Assembly: GCA_032718475.1 (NCBI GenBank)
Contig: JAUCBJ010007696.1
Location: 106,384-170,383, forward strand
Reading direction: 5' to 3'
DNA from: Nemertoderma westbladi
Taxonomy: Eukaryota; Xenacoelomorpha; Nemertodermatida; Nemertodermatidae
Length of the DNA stretch: 64,000 nucleotides
The position numbers and the translations under genes are program-made. Shown in pieces: positions 1 to 15,056 of the stretch. Each line of letters starts with the position of its first letter. Within the stretch, counting starts at the first letter, position 1. Under the pieces are notes generated by a model. The model was given only the letters and a program-made list of their open reading frames with translations, was not told the DNA's origin and did not search any database.

Positions 1-3000
1 TGATTGGTTTATTTATTCCAGTCACAGTTCCCTACACTCCCGCTCTAATAGAGCAAACTGAACATTAATCTGATTGGTTTATTTATTCCAGTCACCTACA
101 CTCCCGCTCTAATAGAGTAAACTGAACATTAATCTGATTGGTTTATTTATTCCAGTCACAGTCCCCTACACTCCCGCTCTAATAGAGTAAACTGAACATT
201 AATCTGATAGGTTTATTTATTCCAGTCCCCTACACTCCCGTTCTAATAGAGTAAACTGAACATTAATCTGATAGGTTTATTTATTCCAGTCCCCTACACT
301 CCCGTTCTAATAGAGTAAACTGAACATTAATCTGATAGGTTTATTTATTCCAGTCACAGTCCCCTACACTCCCGCTCTAATAGAGCAAACTGAACATTAA
401 TCTGATAGGTTTATTTATTCCAGTCCCCTACACTCCCGCTCTAATAGAGCAAACTGAACATTAATCTGATTGGTTTATTTATTCCAGTCCCCTACACTCC
501 CGTTCTAATAGAGTAAACTGAACATTAATCTGATTGGTTTATTTATTCCAGTCCCCTACACTCCCACTCTAATAGAGTAAACTGAACATTAATCTGATTG
601 GTTTATTTATTCCAGTTCCCTACACTCCCGTTCTAATAGAGTAAACTGAACATTAATCTGATAGGTTTATTTATTCCAGTCACAGTCCCCTACACTCCCG
701 TTCTAATAGAGTAAACTGAACATTAATATGATTGGTTTATTTATTCCAGTCACAGTCCCCTACACTCCCGTTCTAATAGAGTAAACTGAACATTAATATG
801 ATTGGTTTATTTATTCCAGTCACAGTCCCCTACACTCCCGCTCTAATAGAGTAAACTGAACATTAATCTGATTGGTTTATTTATTCCAGTCCCCTACACT
901 CCCGTTCTAATAGAGTAAACTGAACATTAATCTGATAGGTTTATTTATTCCAGTCACAGTCCCCTACACTCCCGTTCTAATAGAGTAAACTGAACATTAA
1001 TCTGATTGGTTTATTTATTCCAGTCCCCTACACTCCCGTTCTAATAGAGTAAACTGAACATTAATCTGATTGGTTTATTTATTCCAGTCCCCTACACTCC
1101 CGTTGTAATAGAGTAAACTGAACATTAATCTGATTGGTTTATTTATTCCAGTCACAGTCCCCTACACTCCCGCTCTAATAGAGTAAACTGAACATTAATC
1201 TGATTGGTTTATTTATTCCAGTCCCCTACACTCCCGTTCTAATAGAGTAAACTGAACATTAATCTGATAGGTTTATTTATTCCAGTCACAGTCCCCTACA
1301 CTCCCGTTCTAATAGAGTAAACTGAACATTAATCTGATTGGTTTATTTATTCCAGTCACAGTCCCCTACACTCCCGTTCTAATAGAGTAAACTGAACATT
1401 AATATGATTGGTTTATTTATTCCAGTCACAGTCCCCTACACTCCCGCTCTAATAGAGTAAACTGAACATTAATCTGATTGGTTTATTTATTCCAGTCCCC
1501 TACACTCCCGTTCTAATAGAGTAAACTGAACATTAATCTGATAGGTTTATTTATTCCAGTCACAGTCCCCTACACTCCCGTTCTAATAGAGTAAACTGAA
1601 CATTAATCTGATTGGTTTATTTATTCCAGTCCCCTACACTCCCGTTCTAATAGAGTAAACTGAACATTAATCTGATTGGTTTATTTATTCCAGTCACAGT
1701 CCCCTACACTCCCGTTCTAATAGAGTAAACTGAACATTAATCTGATTGGTTTATTTATTCCAGTCACAGTCCCCTACACTCCCGTTCTAATAGAGTAAAC
1801 TGAACATTAATCTGATTGGTTTATTTATTCCAGTCCCCTACACTCCCGTTGTAATAGAGTAAACTGAACATTAATCTGATTGGTTTATTTATTCCAGTCA
1901 CAGTCCCCTACACTCCCGCTCTAATAGAGTAAACTGAACATTAATCTGATTGGTTTATTTATTCCAGTCACAGTCCCCTACACTCCCGCTCTAATAGAGT
2001 AAACTGAACATTAATCTGATTGGTTTATTTATTCCAGTCCCCTACACTCCCGTTCTAATAGAGTAAACTGAACATTAATCTGATTGGTTTATTTATTCCA
2101 GTCACAGTCCCCTACACTCCCGTTCTAATAGAGTAAACTGAACATTAATCTGATAGGTTTATTTATTCCAGTCCCCTACACTCCCGCTCTAATAGAGTAA
2201 ACTGAACATTAATATGATAGGTTTATTTATTCCAGTCACAGTCCCCTACACTCCCGTTCTAATAGAGTAAACTGAACATTAATCTGATAGGTTTATTTAT
2301 TCCAGTCCCCTACACTCCCGTTCTAATAGCGTAAACTGAACATTAATCTGATTGGTTTATTTATTCCAGTCACAGTCCCCTACACTCCCGTTCTAATAGA
2401 GTAAACTGAACATTAATCTGATTGGTTTATTTATTCCAGTCCCCTACACTCCCGCTCTAATAGAGTAAACTGAACATTAATCTGATTGGTTTATTTATTC
2501 CAGTCACAGTCCCCTACACTCCCGCTCTAATAGAGTAAACTGAACATTAATCTGATTGGTTTATTTATTCCAGTCCCCTACACTCCTGTTCTAATAGAGT
2601 AAACTGAACATTAATCTGATTGGTTTATTTATTCCAGTCCCCTACACTCCCGTTCTAATAGAGTAAACTGAACATTAATCTGATTGGTTTATTTATTCCA
2701 GTCCCCTACACTCCCGTTCTAATAGCGTAAACTGAACATTAATCTGATAGGTTTATTTATTCCAGTCCCCTACACTCCCGCTCTAATAGAGTAAACTGAA
2801 CATTAATCTGATTGGTTTATTTATTCCAGTCACAGTTCCCTACACTCCCGGTCTAATAGAGTAAACTGAACATTAATCTGATTGGTTTATTTATTCCAGT
2901 CACAGTCCCCTACACTCCCGTTCTAATAGAGTAAACTGAACATTAATCTGATAGGTTTATTTATTCTAGTCCCCTACACTCCCGTTCTAATAGAGTAAAC

Positions 3001-6000
3001 TGAACATTAATCTGATTGGTTTATTTATTCCAGTCACAGTCCCATACACTCCCGTTCTAATAGAGTAAACTGAACATTAATCTGATTGGTTTATTTATTC
3101 CAGTCACAGTCCCCTACACTCCCGTTCTAATAGAGTAAACTGAACATTAATCTGATAGGTTTATTTATTCTAGTCCCCTACACTCCCGTTCTAATAGAGT
3201 AAACTGAACATTAATCTGATTGGTTTATTTATTCCAGTCACAGTCCCCTGCACTCCCGTTCTAATAGAGTAAACTGAACATTAATCTGATTGGTTTATTT
3301 ATTCCAGTCACAGTCCCCTACACTCCCGTTCTAATAGAGTAAACTGAACATTAATCTGATAGGTTTATTTATTCTAGTCCCCTACACTCCCGTTCTAATA
3401 GAGTAAACTGAACATTAATCTGATTGGTTTATTTATTCCAGTCACAGTCCCCTGCACTCCCGTTCTAATATAATAAACTGAACATTAATCGGATTGGTTT
3501 ATTTATTCCAGTCCCCTACACTCCCGTTGTAATAGAGTAAACTGAACATTAATCTGATAGGTTTATTTATTCCAGTCACAGTCCCCTACACTCCCGTTCT
3601 AACAGAATAAACTGAACATTAATCTGATAGGTTTATTTATTCCAGTCCCCTACACTCCCGTTCTAATAGCGTAAACTGAACATTAATCTGATTGGTTTAT
3701 TTATTCCAGTCCCCTACACTCCCGTTCTAATAGAGTAAACTGAACATTATTCTGATTGGTTTATTTATTCCAGTCCCCTACACTCCCGTTCTAATAGAGT
3801 AAACTGAACATTAATCTGATTGGTTTATTTATTCCAGTCACCTACACTCCCGTTCTAATAGAGTAAACTGAACATTAATCTGATTAGTTTATTTATTCCA
3901 GTCACAGTTCCCTACACTCCCGTTCTAATAGAGTAAACTGAACATTAATCTGATTGGTTTATTTATTCCAGTCACAGTCCCCTACACTCCCGTTCTAATA
4001 GAGTAAACTGAACATTAATCTGATTGGTTTATTTATTCCAGTCCCCTACACTCCCGTTCTAATAGAGAAAACTGAACATTAATCTGATTGGTTTATTTAT
4101 TCCAGTCCCCTACACTCCCGCTCTAATAGAGTAAACTGAACATTAATCTGATTGGTTTATTTATTCCAGTATCCAGTCCCCTTCACTCCCGCTCCAATAG
4201 AGCAAACTGAACATTAATCTGATTGGTTTATTTATTCCAGTCACAGTCCCCTACACTCCCGTTCTAATAGAGCAAACTGAACATTAATCTGATTGGTTTA
4301 TTTATTCCAGTCCCCTACACCCCCGCTCCAATAGAGTAAACTGAACATTAATCTGATTGGTTTATTTATTCCAGTCCCCTACACTCCCGTTCTAATAAGG
4401 TAAACTGAACATTAATCTGATTGGTTTATTTATTCCAGTCCCCTACACTCCCGTTCTAATAGAGTAACCTGAACATTAATCTGAATGGTTTATTTGTTCC
4501 AGTCCCCTACACCCCCGCTCCAATAGAGTAAACTGAACATTAATCTGATTGGTTTATTTATTCCAGTCCCCTACACTCCCGTTCTAATAGAGTAAACTGA
4601 ACATTAATCTGATTGGTTTATTTATTCCAGTCACAGTCCCCTACACTCCCGTTCTAATAGAGTAAACTGAACATTAATCTGATTGGTTTATTTATTCCAG
4701 TCACCTACACTCCCGTTGTAATAGAGTAAACTGAACATTAATCTGATTAGTTTATTTATTCCAGTCACAGTTCCCTACACTCCCGCTCCAATAGAGCAAA
4801 CTGAACATTAATCTGATTGGTTTATTTATTCCAGTCACCTACACTCCCGTTGTAATAGAGCAAACTGAACATTAATCTGATTGGTTTATTTATTCCAGTC
4901 ACAGTCCCCTACACTCCCGTTCTAATAGAGCAAACTGAACATTAATCTGATTGGTTTATTTATTCCAGTCCCCTACACTCCCGTTCTAATAGAGTAAACT
5001 GAACATTAATCTGATTGGTTTATTTATTCCAGTCCCCTACACTCCCGTTCTAATAGAGTAAACTGAACATTAATCTGATTGGTTTATTTATTCCAGTCAC
5101 AGTCCCCTGCACTCCCGTTCTAATAGAGTAAACTGAACATTAATCGGATGGGTTTATTTTTTCCAGTCACAGTTCCCTACACTCCCGTTCTAATAGAGTA
5201 AACTGAACATTAATCTGATTGGTTTATTTATTCCAGTCCCCTACACTCCCGTTCTAATAGAGTAAACTGAACATTAATCTGATAGGTTTATTTATTCCAG
5301 TCACAGTCCCCTACAGGGCCTACACTCCCGTTCTAATAGAGTAAACTGAACATTAATCTGATAGGTTTATTTATTCCAGTCCCCTACACTCCCGCTCTAA
5401 TAGAGTAAACTGAACATTAATATGCTAGGTTTATTTATTCCAGTCCCCTACACTCCCGTTCTAATAGAGTAAACTGAACATTAATCTGATTGGTTTATTT
5501 ATTCCAGTCACAGTCCCCTACACTCCCGTTCTAATAGAGTAAACTGAACATTAATCTGATTGGTTTATTTATTCCAGTCACAGTCCCCTACACTCCCGCT
5601 CTAATAGAGTAAACTGAACATTAATCTGATTGGTTTATTTATTCCAGTCCCCTACACTCCCGTTCTAATAGAGTAAACTGAACATTAATCTGATTGGTTT
5701 ATTTATTCCAGTCCCCTACACTCCCGCTCTAATAGAGTAAACTGAACATTAATCTGATTGGTTTATTTATTCCAGTCCCCTACACTCCCGTTCTAATAGA
5801 GTAAACTGAACATTAATCTGATAGGTTTATTTATTCCAGTCCCCTACACTCCCGTTCTAATAGAGTAAACTGAACATTAATCTGATAGGTTTATTTATTC
5901 CAGTTCCAGTCCCCTACACTCCCGTTCTAATAGAGTAAACTGAACATTAATCTGATAGGTTTATTTATTCCAGTCACAGTCCCCTACACTCCCGTTCTAA

Positions 6001-9000
6001 TAGAGTAAACTGAACATTAATCTGATAGGTTTATTTATTCCAGTCCCCTACACTCCCGCTCTAATAGAGTAAACTGAACATTAATCTGATTGGTTTATTT
6101 ATTCCAGTCACAGTCCCCTACACTCCCGTTCTAATAGAGTAAACTGAACATTAATCTGATTGGTTTATTTATTCCAGTCACAGTCCCCTACACTCCCGCT
6201 CTAATAGAGCAAACTGAACATTAATCTGATAGGTTTATTTATTCCAGTCCCCTACACTCCCGCTCTAATAGAGTAAACTGAACATTAATCTGATTGGTTT
6301 ATTTATTCCAGTCCCCTACACTCCCGTTCTAATAGCGTAAACTGAACATTAATCTGATAGGTTTATTTATTCCAGTCCCCTACACTCCTGTTCTAATAGA
6401 GTAAACTGAACATTAATCTGATTGGTTTATTTATTCCAGTCCCCTACACTCCCGTTCTAATAGCGTAAACTGAACATTAATCTGATAGGTTTATTTATTC
6501 CAGTCCCCTACACTCCCGCTCTAATAGAGTAAACTGAACATTAATCTGATAGGTTTATTTATTCCAGTCACAGTCCCCTACACTCCCGTTCTAATAGAGT
6601 AAACTGAACATTAATCTGATTGGTTTATTTATTCCAGTCCCATACACTCCCGTTCTAATAGCGTAAACTGAACATTAATCTGATTGGTTTATTTATTCCA
6701 GTCACAGTCCCCTACACTCCCGTTCTAATAGAGTAAACTGAACATTAATCTGATAGGTTTATTTATTCTAGTCCCCTACACTCCCGTTCTAATAGAGTAA
6801 ACTGAACATTAATCTGATTGGTTTATTTATTCCAGTCCCCTACACTCCCGTTCTAATAGAGTAAACTGAACATTAATCTGATTGGTTTATTTATTCCAGT
6901 CCCCTACACTCCCGTTGTAATAGAGTAAACTGAACATTAATCTGATAGGTTTATTTATTCCAGTCCCCTACACTCCCGTTCTAATAGCGTAAACTGAACA
7001 TTAATCTGATTAGTTTATTTATTCCAGTCACAGTTCCCTACACTCCCGTTCTAATAGAGTAAACTGAACATTAATCTGATTGGTTTATTTATTCCAGTCA
7101 CAGTCCCCTACACTCCCGTTCTAATAGAGTAAACTGAACATTAATCTGATTGGTTTATTTATTCCAGTCCCCTACACTCCCGTTCTAATAGAGTAAACTG
7201 AACATTAATCTGATTGGTTTATTTATTCCAGTCCCCTTCACTCCCGCTCCAATAGAGCAAACTGAACATTAATCTGATTGGTTTATTTATTCCAGTCACA
7301 GTCCCCTACACTCCCGTTCTAATAGAGCAAACTGAACATTAATCTGATTGGTTTATTTATTCCAGTCCCCTACACCCCCGCTCCAATAGAGTAAACTGAA
7401 CATTAATCTGATTGGTTTATTTATTCCAGTCCCCTACACTCCCGTTCTAATAGAGTAACCTGAACATTAATCTGAATGGTTTATTTGTTCCAGTCCCCTA
7501 CACCCCCGCTCCAATAGAGTAAACTGAACATTAATCTGATTGGTTTATTTATTCCAGTCCCCTACACTCCCGTTCTAATAAGGTAAACTGAACATTAATC
7601 TGATTGGTTTATTTATTCCAGTCCCCTACACTCCCGTTCTAATAGAGTAAACTGAACATTAATCTGATTGGTTTATTTATTCCAGTCACAGTCCCCTACA
7701 CTCCCGTTCTAATAGAGTAAACTGAACATTAATCTGATTGGTTTATTTATTCCAGTCCCCTACACTCCCGCTCTAATAGAGTAAACTGAACATTAATCTG
7801 ATTAGTTTATTTATTCCAGTCACAGTTCCCTACACTCCCGCTCCAATAGAGCAAACTGAACATTAATCTGATTGGTTTATTTATTCCAGTCACCTACACT
7901 CCCGTTGTAATAGAGTAAACTGAACATTAATCTGATTAGTTTATTTATTCCAGTCACAGTTCCCTACACTCCCGCTCCAATAGAGCAAACTGAACATTAA
8001 TCTGATTGGTTTATTTATTCCAGTCACCTACACTCCCGTTGTAATAGAGTAAACTGAACATTAATCTGATTGGTTTATTTATTCCAGTCACAGTTCCTTA
8101 CACTCCGCTCCAATAGAGCAAACTGAACATTAATCTGATTGGTTTATTTATTCCAGTCACAGTCCCCTACACTCCCGTTCTAATAGAGCAAACTGAACAT
8201 TAATCTGATTGGTTTATTTATTCCAGTCCCCTACACTCCCGTTCTAATAGAGTAAACTGAACATTAATCTGATTGGTTTATTTATTCCAGTCCCCTACAC
8301 TCCCGTTCTAATAGAGTAAACTGAACATTAATCTGATTGGTTTATTTATTCCAGTCACAGTCCCCTGCACTCCCGTTCTAATAGAGTAAACTGAACATTA
8401 ATCGGATGGGTTTATTTTTTCCAGTCACAGTTCCCTACACTCCCGTTCTAATAGAGTAAACTGAACATTAATCTGATTGGTTTATTTATTCCAGTCCCCT
8501 ACACTCCCGTTCTAATAGAGTAAACTGAACATTAATCTGATAGGTTTATTTATTCCAGTCACAGTCCCCTACACTCCCGTTCTAATAGAGTAAACTGAAC
8601 ATTAATCTGATAGGTTTATTTATTCCAGTCCCCTACACTCCCGCTCTAATAGAGTAAACTGAACATTAATCTGATTGGTTTATTTATTCCAGTCACAGTC
8701 CCCTACACTCCCGTTCTAATAGAGTAAACTGAACATTAATCTGATTGGTTTATTTATTCCAGTCACAGTCCCCTACACTCCCGCTCTAATAGAGTAAACT
8801 GAACATTAATCTGATTGGTTTATTTATTCCAGTCCCCTACACTCCCGTTCTAATAGAGTAAACTGAACATTAATCTGATTGGTTTATTTATTCCAGTCAC
8901 AGTCCCCTACACTCCCGTTCTAATAGAGTAAACTGAACATTAATCTGATAGGTTTATTTATTCCAGTCACAGTCCCCTACACTCCCGCTCTAATAGAGCA

Positions 9001-12000
9001 AACTGAACATTAATCTGATAGGTTTATTTATTCCAGTCACCTACACTCCCGTTCTAATAGAGTAAACTGAACATTAATCTGATAGGTTTATTTATTCCAG
9101 TCCCCTACACTCCCGTTCTAATAGAGTAAACTGAACATTAATCTGATTGGTTTATTTATTCCAGTCCCCTACACTCCCGTTCTAATAGAGTAAACTGAAC
9201 ATTAATCTGATAGGTTTATTTATTCCAGTCACCTACACTCCCGTTCTAATAGAGTAAACTGAACATTAATCTGATAGGTTTATTTATTCCAGTCCCCTAC
9301 ACTCCCGTTCTAATAGAGTAAACTGAACATTAATCTGATTGGTTTATTTATTCCAGTCACAGTCCCCTACACTCCCGCTCTAATAGAGCAAACTGAACAT
9401 TAATCTGATAGGTTTATTTATTCCAGTCACCTACACTCCCGTTCTAATAGAGTAAACTGAACATTAATCTGATAGGTTTATTTATTCCAGTCCCCTACAC
9501 TCCCGTTCTAATAGAGTAAACTGAACATTAATCTGATTGGTTTATTTATTCCAGTCACAGTCCCCTACACTCCCGTTCTAATAGAGTAAACTGAACATTA
9601 ATCTGATAGGTTTATTTATTCCAGTCACAGTCCCCTACACTCCCGCTCTAATAGAGCAAACTGAACATTAATCTGATAGGTTTATTTATTCCAGTCACAG
9701 TCCCCTACACTCCCGCTCTAATAGAGTAAACTGAACATTAATCTGATTGGTTTATTTATTCCAGTCCCCTACACTCCCGCTCTAATAGAGCAAACTGAAC
9801 ATTAATCTGATAGGTTTATTTATTCCAGTCACCTACACTCCCGTTCTAATAGAGTAAACTGAACATTAATCTGATAGGTTTATTTATTCCAGTCCCCTAC
9901 ACTCCCGTTCTAATAGAGTAAACTGAACATTAATCTGATAGGTTTATTTATTCCAGTCACAGTCCCCTACACTCCCGCTCTAATAGAGCAAACTGAACAT
10001 TAATCTGATAGGTTTATTTATTCCAGTCACCTACACTCCCGTTCTAATAGAGTAAACTGAACATTAATCTGATAGGTTTATTTATTCCAGTCCCCTACAC
10101 TCCCGTTCTAATAGAGTAAACTGAACATTAATCTGATAGGTTTATTTATTCCAGTCACAGTCCCCTACACTCCCGTTCTAATAGAGTAAACTGAACATTA
10201 ATCTGATTGGTTTATTTATTCCAGTCCCCTACACTCCCGTTCTAATAGAGTAAACTGAACATTAATCTGATAGGTTTATTTATTCCAGTCCCCTACACTC
10301 CCGCTCTAATAGAGTAAACTGAACATTAATATGATAGGTTTATTTATTCCAGTCACAGTCCCCTACACTCCCGTTCTAATAGAGTAAACTGAACATTAAT
10401 CTGATTGGTTTATTTATTCCAGTCCCCTACACTCCCGTTCTAATAGAGTAAACTGAACATTAATCTGATAGGTTTATTTATTCCAGTCACAGTCCCCTAC
10501 ACTCCCGTTCTAATAGAGTAAACTGAACATTAATCTGATTGGTTCATTTATTCCAGTCCCATACACTCCCGCTCTAATAGAGTAAACTGAACATTAATCT
10601 GATTGGTTTATTTATTCCAGTCCCCTACACTCCCGTTCTAATAGAGTAAACTGAACATTAATCTGATTGGTTTATTTATTCCAGTCACAGTCCCATACAC
10701 TCCCGTTCTAATAGAGTAAACTGAACATTAATCTGATTGGTTTATTTATTCCAGTCCCCTACACTCCCGTTCTAATAGAGTAAACTGAACATTAATCTGA
10801 TTGGTTTATTTATTCCAGTCCCCTACACTCCCGCTCTAATAGAGTAAACTGAACATTAATCTGATTGGTTTATTTATTCCAGTCCCCTACACTCCCGTTC
10901 TAATAGAGTAAACTGAACATTAATCTGATTGGTTTATTTATTCCAGTAACCTACACTCCCGTTCTAATAGAGTAAACTGAACATTAATCTGATTGGTTTA
11001 TTTATTCCAGTCCCCTACACTCACGTTCTAATAGAGTAAACTGAACATTAATCTGATTGGTTTATTTATTCCAGTCACAGTCCCCTGCACTCCCGTTCTA
11101 ATAGAGTAAACTGAACATTAATCGGATGGGTTTATTTTTTCCAGTCCCCTACACTCCCGTTCTAATAGAGTAAACTGAACATTAATCTGATTGGTTTATT
11201 TATTCCAGTCACAGTCCCCTGCACTCCCGTTCTAATAGAGTAAACTGAACATTAATCTGATTGGTTTATTTATTCCAGTCACAGTCCCCTGCACTCCCGT
11301 TCTAATAGAGTAAACTGAACATTAATCTGATTGGTTTATTTATTCCAGTCCCCTACACTCCCGCTCTAATAGAGTAAACTGAACATTAATCTGATTGGTT
11401 TATTTATTCCAGTCACAGTCCCCTGCACTCCCGTTCTAATAGAGTAAACTGAACATTAATCTGATTGGTTTATTTATTCCAGTCCCCTACACTCCCGCTC
11501 TAATAGAGTAAACTGAACATTAATCTGATTGGTTTATTTATTCCAGTCCCCTACACTCCCGCTCTAATAGAGTAAACTGAACATTAATCTGATTGGTTCA
11601 TTTATTCCAGTCACCTACACTCCCGTTCTAATAGAGTAAACTGAACATTAATCTAATTGGTTTATTTATTCCAGTCCCCTACACTCCCGTTCTAATAGAG
11701 TAAACTGAACATTAATCTGATTGGTTTATTTATTCCAGTCCCCTACACTCCCGCTCTAATAGAGTAAACTGAACATTAATCTGATAGGTTCATTTATTCC
11801 AGTCACAGTCCCCTAAACTCCCGTTCTAATAGAGTAAACTGAACATTAATCTGATTAGTTTATTTATTCCAGTCACAGTTCCCTACACTCCCGCTCCAAT
11901 AGAGCAAACTGAACATTAATCTGATTGGTTTATTTATTCCAGTCACCTACACTCCCGTTGTAATAGAGTAAACTGAACATTAATCTGATTGGTTTATTTA

Positions 12001-14062
12001 TTCCAGTCACAGTTCCCTACACTCCCGCTCCAATAGAGCAAACTGAACATTAATCTGATTGGTTTATTTATTCCAGTCACCTACACTCCCGTTGTAATAG
12101 AGTAAACTGAACATTAATCTGATTGGTTTATTTATTCCAGTCACAGTCCCCTACACTCCCGTTCTAATAGAGCAAACTGAACATTAATCTGATTGGTTTA
12201 TTTATTCCAGTCACCTACACTCCCGCTCTAATAGAGTAAACTGAACATTAATCTGATTGGTTTATTTATTCCAGTCACAGTCCCCTACACTTCCGTTCTA
12301 ATAGAGTAAACTGAACATTAATCTGATTGGTTTATTTATTCCAGTCCCCTACACTCCCGTTGTAATAGAGTAAACTGAACATTAATCTGATTGGTTTATT
12401 TATTCCAGTCCCCTACACTCCCGTTCTAATAGCGTAAACTGAACATTAATCTGATAGGTTTATTTATTCCAGTCCCCTACACTCCTGTTCTAATAGAGTA
12501 ACCTGAACATTAATCTGATTGGTTTATTTATTCCAGTCCCCTACACTCCCGCTCTAATAGAGTAAACTGAACATTAATCTGATTGGTTTATTTATTCCAG
12601 TCACAGTCCCCTACACTCCCGCTCTAATAGAGTAAACAGAACATTAATCTGATTGGTTTATTTATTCCAGTCCCCTACACTCCCGCTCTAATAGAGTAAA
12701 CTGAACATTAATCTGATTGGTTTATTTATTCCAGTCACAGTCCCCTACACTCCCGTTCTAATAGAGTAAACTGAACATTAATCTGATTGGTTTATTTATT
12801 CCAGTCCCCTACACTCCCGCTCTAATAGAGTAAACTGAACATTAATCTGATTGGTTTATTTATTCCAGTCCCCTACACTCCCGTTCTAATAGAGTAAACT
12901 GAACATTAATCTGATTGGTTTATTTATTCCAGTCACCTACACTCCCGCTCTAATAGAGTAAACTGAACATTAATCTGATTGGTTTATTTATTCCAGTCAC
13001 AGTCCCCTACACTCCCGCTCTAATAGAGCAAACTGAACATTAATCTGATAGGTTTATTTATTCCAGTCACCTACACTCCCACTCTAATAGAGTAAACTGA
13101 ACATTAATCTGATAGGTTTATTTATTCCAGTCACCTACACTCCCGCTCTAATAGAGCAAACTGAACATTAATCTGATAGGTTTATTTATTCCAGTCACCT
13201 ACACTCCCGCTCTAATAGAGTAAACTGAACATTAATCTCATTGGTTTATTTATTCCAGTCCCCTACACTCCCGTTCTAATAGAGTAAACTGAACATTAAT
13301 CTGATTGGTTTATTTATTCCAGTCCCCTACACTCCCGCTCTAATAGAGTAAACCGAACATTAATCTGATAGGTTTATTTATTCCAGTCACCTACACTCCC
13401 GCTCTAATAGAGTAAACTGAACATTAATCTCATTGGTTTATTTATTCCAGTCCCCTACACTCCCGTTCTAATAGAGTAAACTGAACATTAATCTGATTGG
13501 TTTATTTATTCCAGTCACCTACACTCCCGCTCTAATAGAGTAAACTGAACATTAATCTCATTGGTTTATTTATTCCAGTCCCCTACACTCCCGTTCTAAT
13601 AGAGTAAACTGAACATTAATCTGATTGGTTTATTTATTCCAGTCCCCTACACTCCCGCTCTAATAGAGTAAACTGAACATTAATCTCATTGGTTTATTTA
13701 TTCCAGTCCCCTACACTCCCGTTCTAATAGAGTAAACTGAACATTAATCTGATTGGTTTATTTATTCCAGTCCCCTACACTCCCGCTCTAATAGAGTAAA
13801 CTGAACATTAATCTGATAGGTTTATTTATTCCAGTCACAGTCCCCTACACTCCCGCTCTAATAGAGCAAACTGAACATTAATCTGATTGGTTTATTTATT
13901 CCAGTCACAGTCCCCTACACTCCCGTTCTAATAGAGTAAACTGAACATTAATCTGATTGGTTTATTTATTCCAGTCACCTACACTCCCGTTCTAATAGAG
14001 TAAACTGAACATTAATCTGATTGGTTTATTTATTCCAGTCGCAGTCCCCTACACTCCCGTTC
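1..14062. repeat. 64/70-bp satellite array with higher-order structure
   Basis: The first 14 kb is one continuous head-to-tail array, roughly 210 monomers, starting outside the window. The two main monomer lengths are 70 and 64 bp; they differ by a 6-bp indel in the gtc[acagtc]cccta stretch. Each monomer contains GTTTATTTATTCCAG, CCTACACTCCC and a CTCTAATAGAG palindrome core, which in the least mutated form is GCTCTAATAGAGC. Diagnostic variants recur in order. CGGATGGG with TTTTTT occurs near 5145, 8403 and 11123. AGTAACCTG followed by CTGAATGG occurs near 4463 and 7454. This implies duplication of blocks of about 3 kb. Near the right end the CTCATTGG variant recurs near 13237, 13430, 13557 and 13685, i.e. 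every two or three 64-bp units. The array stops abruptly inside a monomer. No open reading frame of note crosses it. A centromeric or subtelomeric role is only a guess. Confidence 0.97.
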
Positions 14063-14759
14063 GCGATCTATAAGTCCTCGCGGTCGATACAACCGGAACG
14101 GCTATGATTAATTCGCAATGTTGTTACCATAGGCACCTTGATAGCAACGAACTATGGTGAAACTCTTTACATGGATGGACAGTTTGAATGTTGAATATCA
14201 TAAAACTCGTCAAAGTTACTGACATAATAACTAAGACTACAATATTAAATCACTTTACATAGACTCTATAACACACCATGGTAACAATTGTGTGTTGTGT
14301 AGTGTATAGTGTAGGTGTAAACATGCCAACCGCAATAAGCTTTCTTTGAGAAAAAAATTCAACTCTGCCTACTATTAATAGATTTACTTGTATCTTCCCT
14401 GTGTAACTTTGTTTTCTCATACTGGTTTTGATTATTTTTGTTACAAGTTTAAAAATAGTATGAACCGAACCGCAATTCAATTTCATTTCATTTTAACATT
14501 GTACTTATGGATTGTAAGCCGGATGTGTTTGGGAGAGGTTTAATATTGAACTCCCTCCCGGGGTCACGGGACTTCCCAAATATAACATGCGCTTATTCAT
14601 AAAAGAGACAGATTTGTCTGGACCGTCAGCTAATACTACTGTTACTGTATAATCGTTTTTTTCTTTCTGAAATCTAGGCGTACTGGTACTATCAACACAT
14701 TAGCCACATCTACAATGTCTACACCGGTACTACCTGGGAGCAAGGGAAGTTTGATTTAA
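14063..14759. other. Satellite-flanking unique DNA, no gene seen
   Basis: After the satellite breaks off, the sequence becomes non-repetitive and moderately AT-rich. The longest open frame is a 78-codon minus-strand ORF with no recognisable motif, signal peptide or codon bias, so I do not call it. No promoter, tRNA or transposon end was identified. Confidence 0.6.
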
Positions 14760-15056
14760 GACGTTGCGTTCCCCGCGTTCCCTATCACGTTCCCCGCGTT
14801 CCCTATCACGTTCCCCGCTTTCCTTATTATTACGTTTCCAACATTCCCCGTCACGTTCCCCGCGTTCCCTATCACGTTCCCCGCGTTTCCTATCACGTTC
14901 CCCGCTTTCCTTATTATTACGTTGCCAACATTCCCCGTCACGTTCCCCGCTTTCCTTATTACGTTCCCAACATTCCCCGTCACGTTCCGTCCCCCGCGTT
15001 CCCCGCATTCCTTATTACATTCCCACCATTCCATTCCCAGTATTACATTCCCTATA
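14760..15056. repeat. Degenerate CGTTCCCCGCGTTCC minisatellite
   Basis: About 300 bp of imperfect tandem units built on CACGTTCCCCGCGTTCC and CACGTTCCCCGCTTTCC, alternating with CTTATTATTACG spacers. The plus strand is strongly pyrimidine-rich. All three frames stay open locally because of composition, giving arginine/serine- or glycine/glutamate-rich low-complexity translations. These are not credible proteins. Confidence 0.9.
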
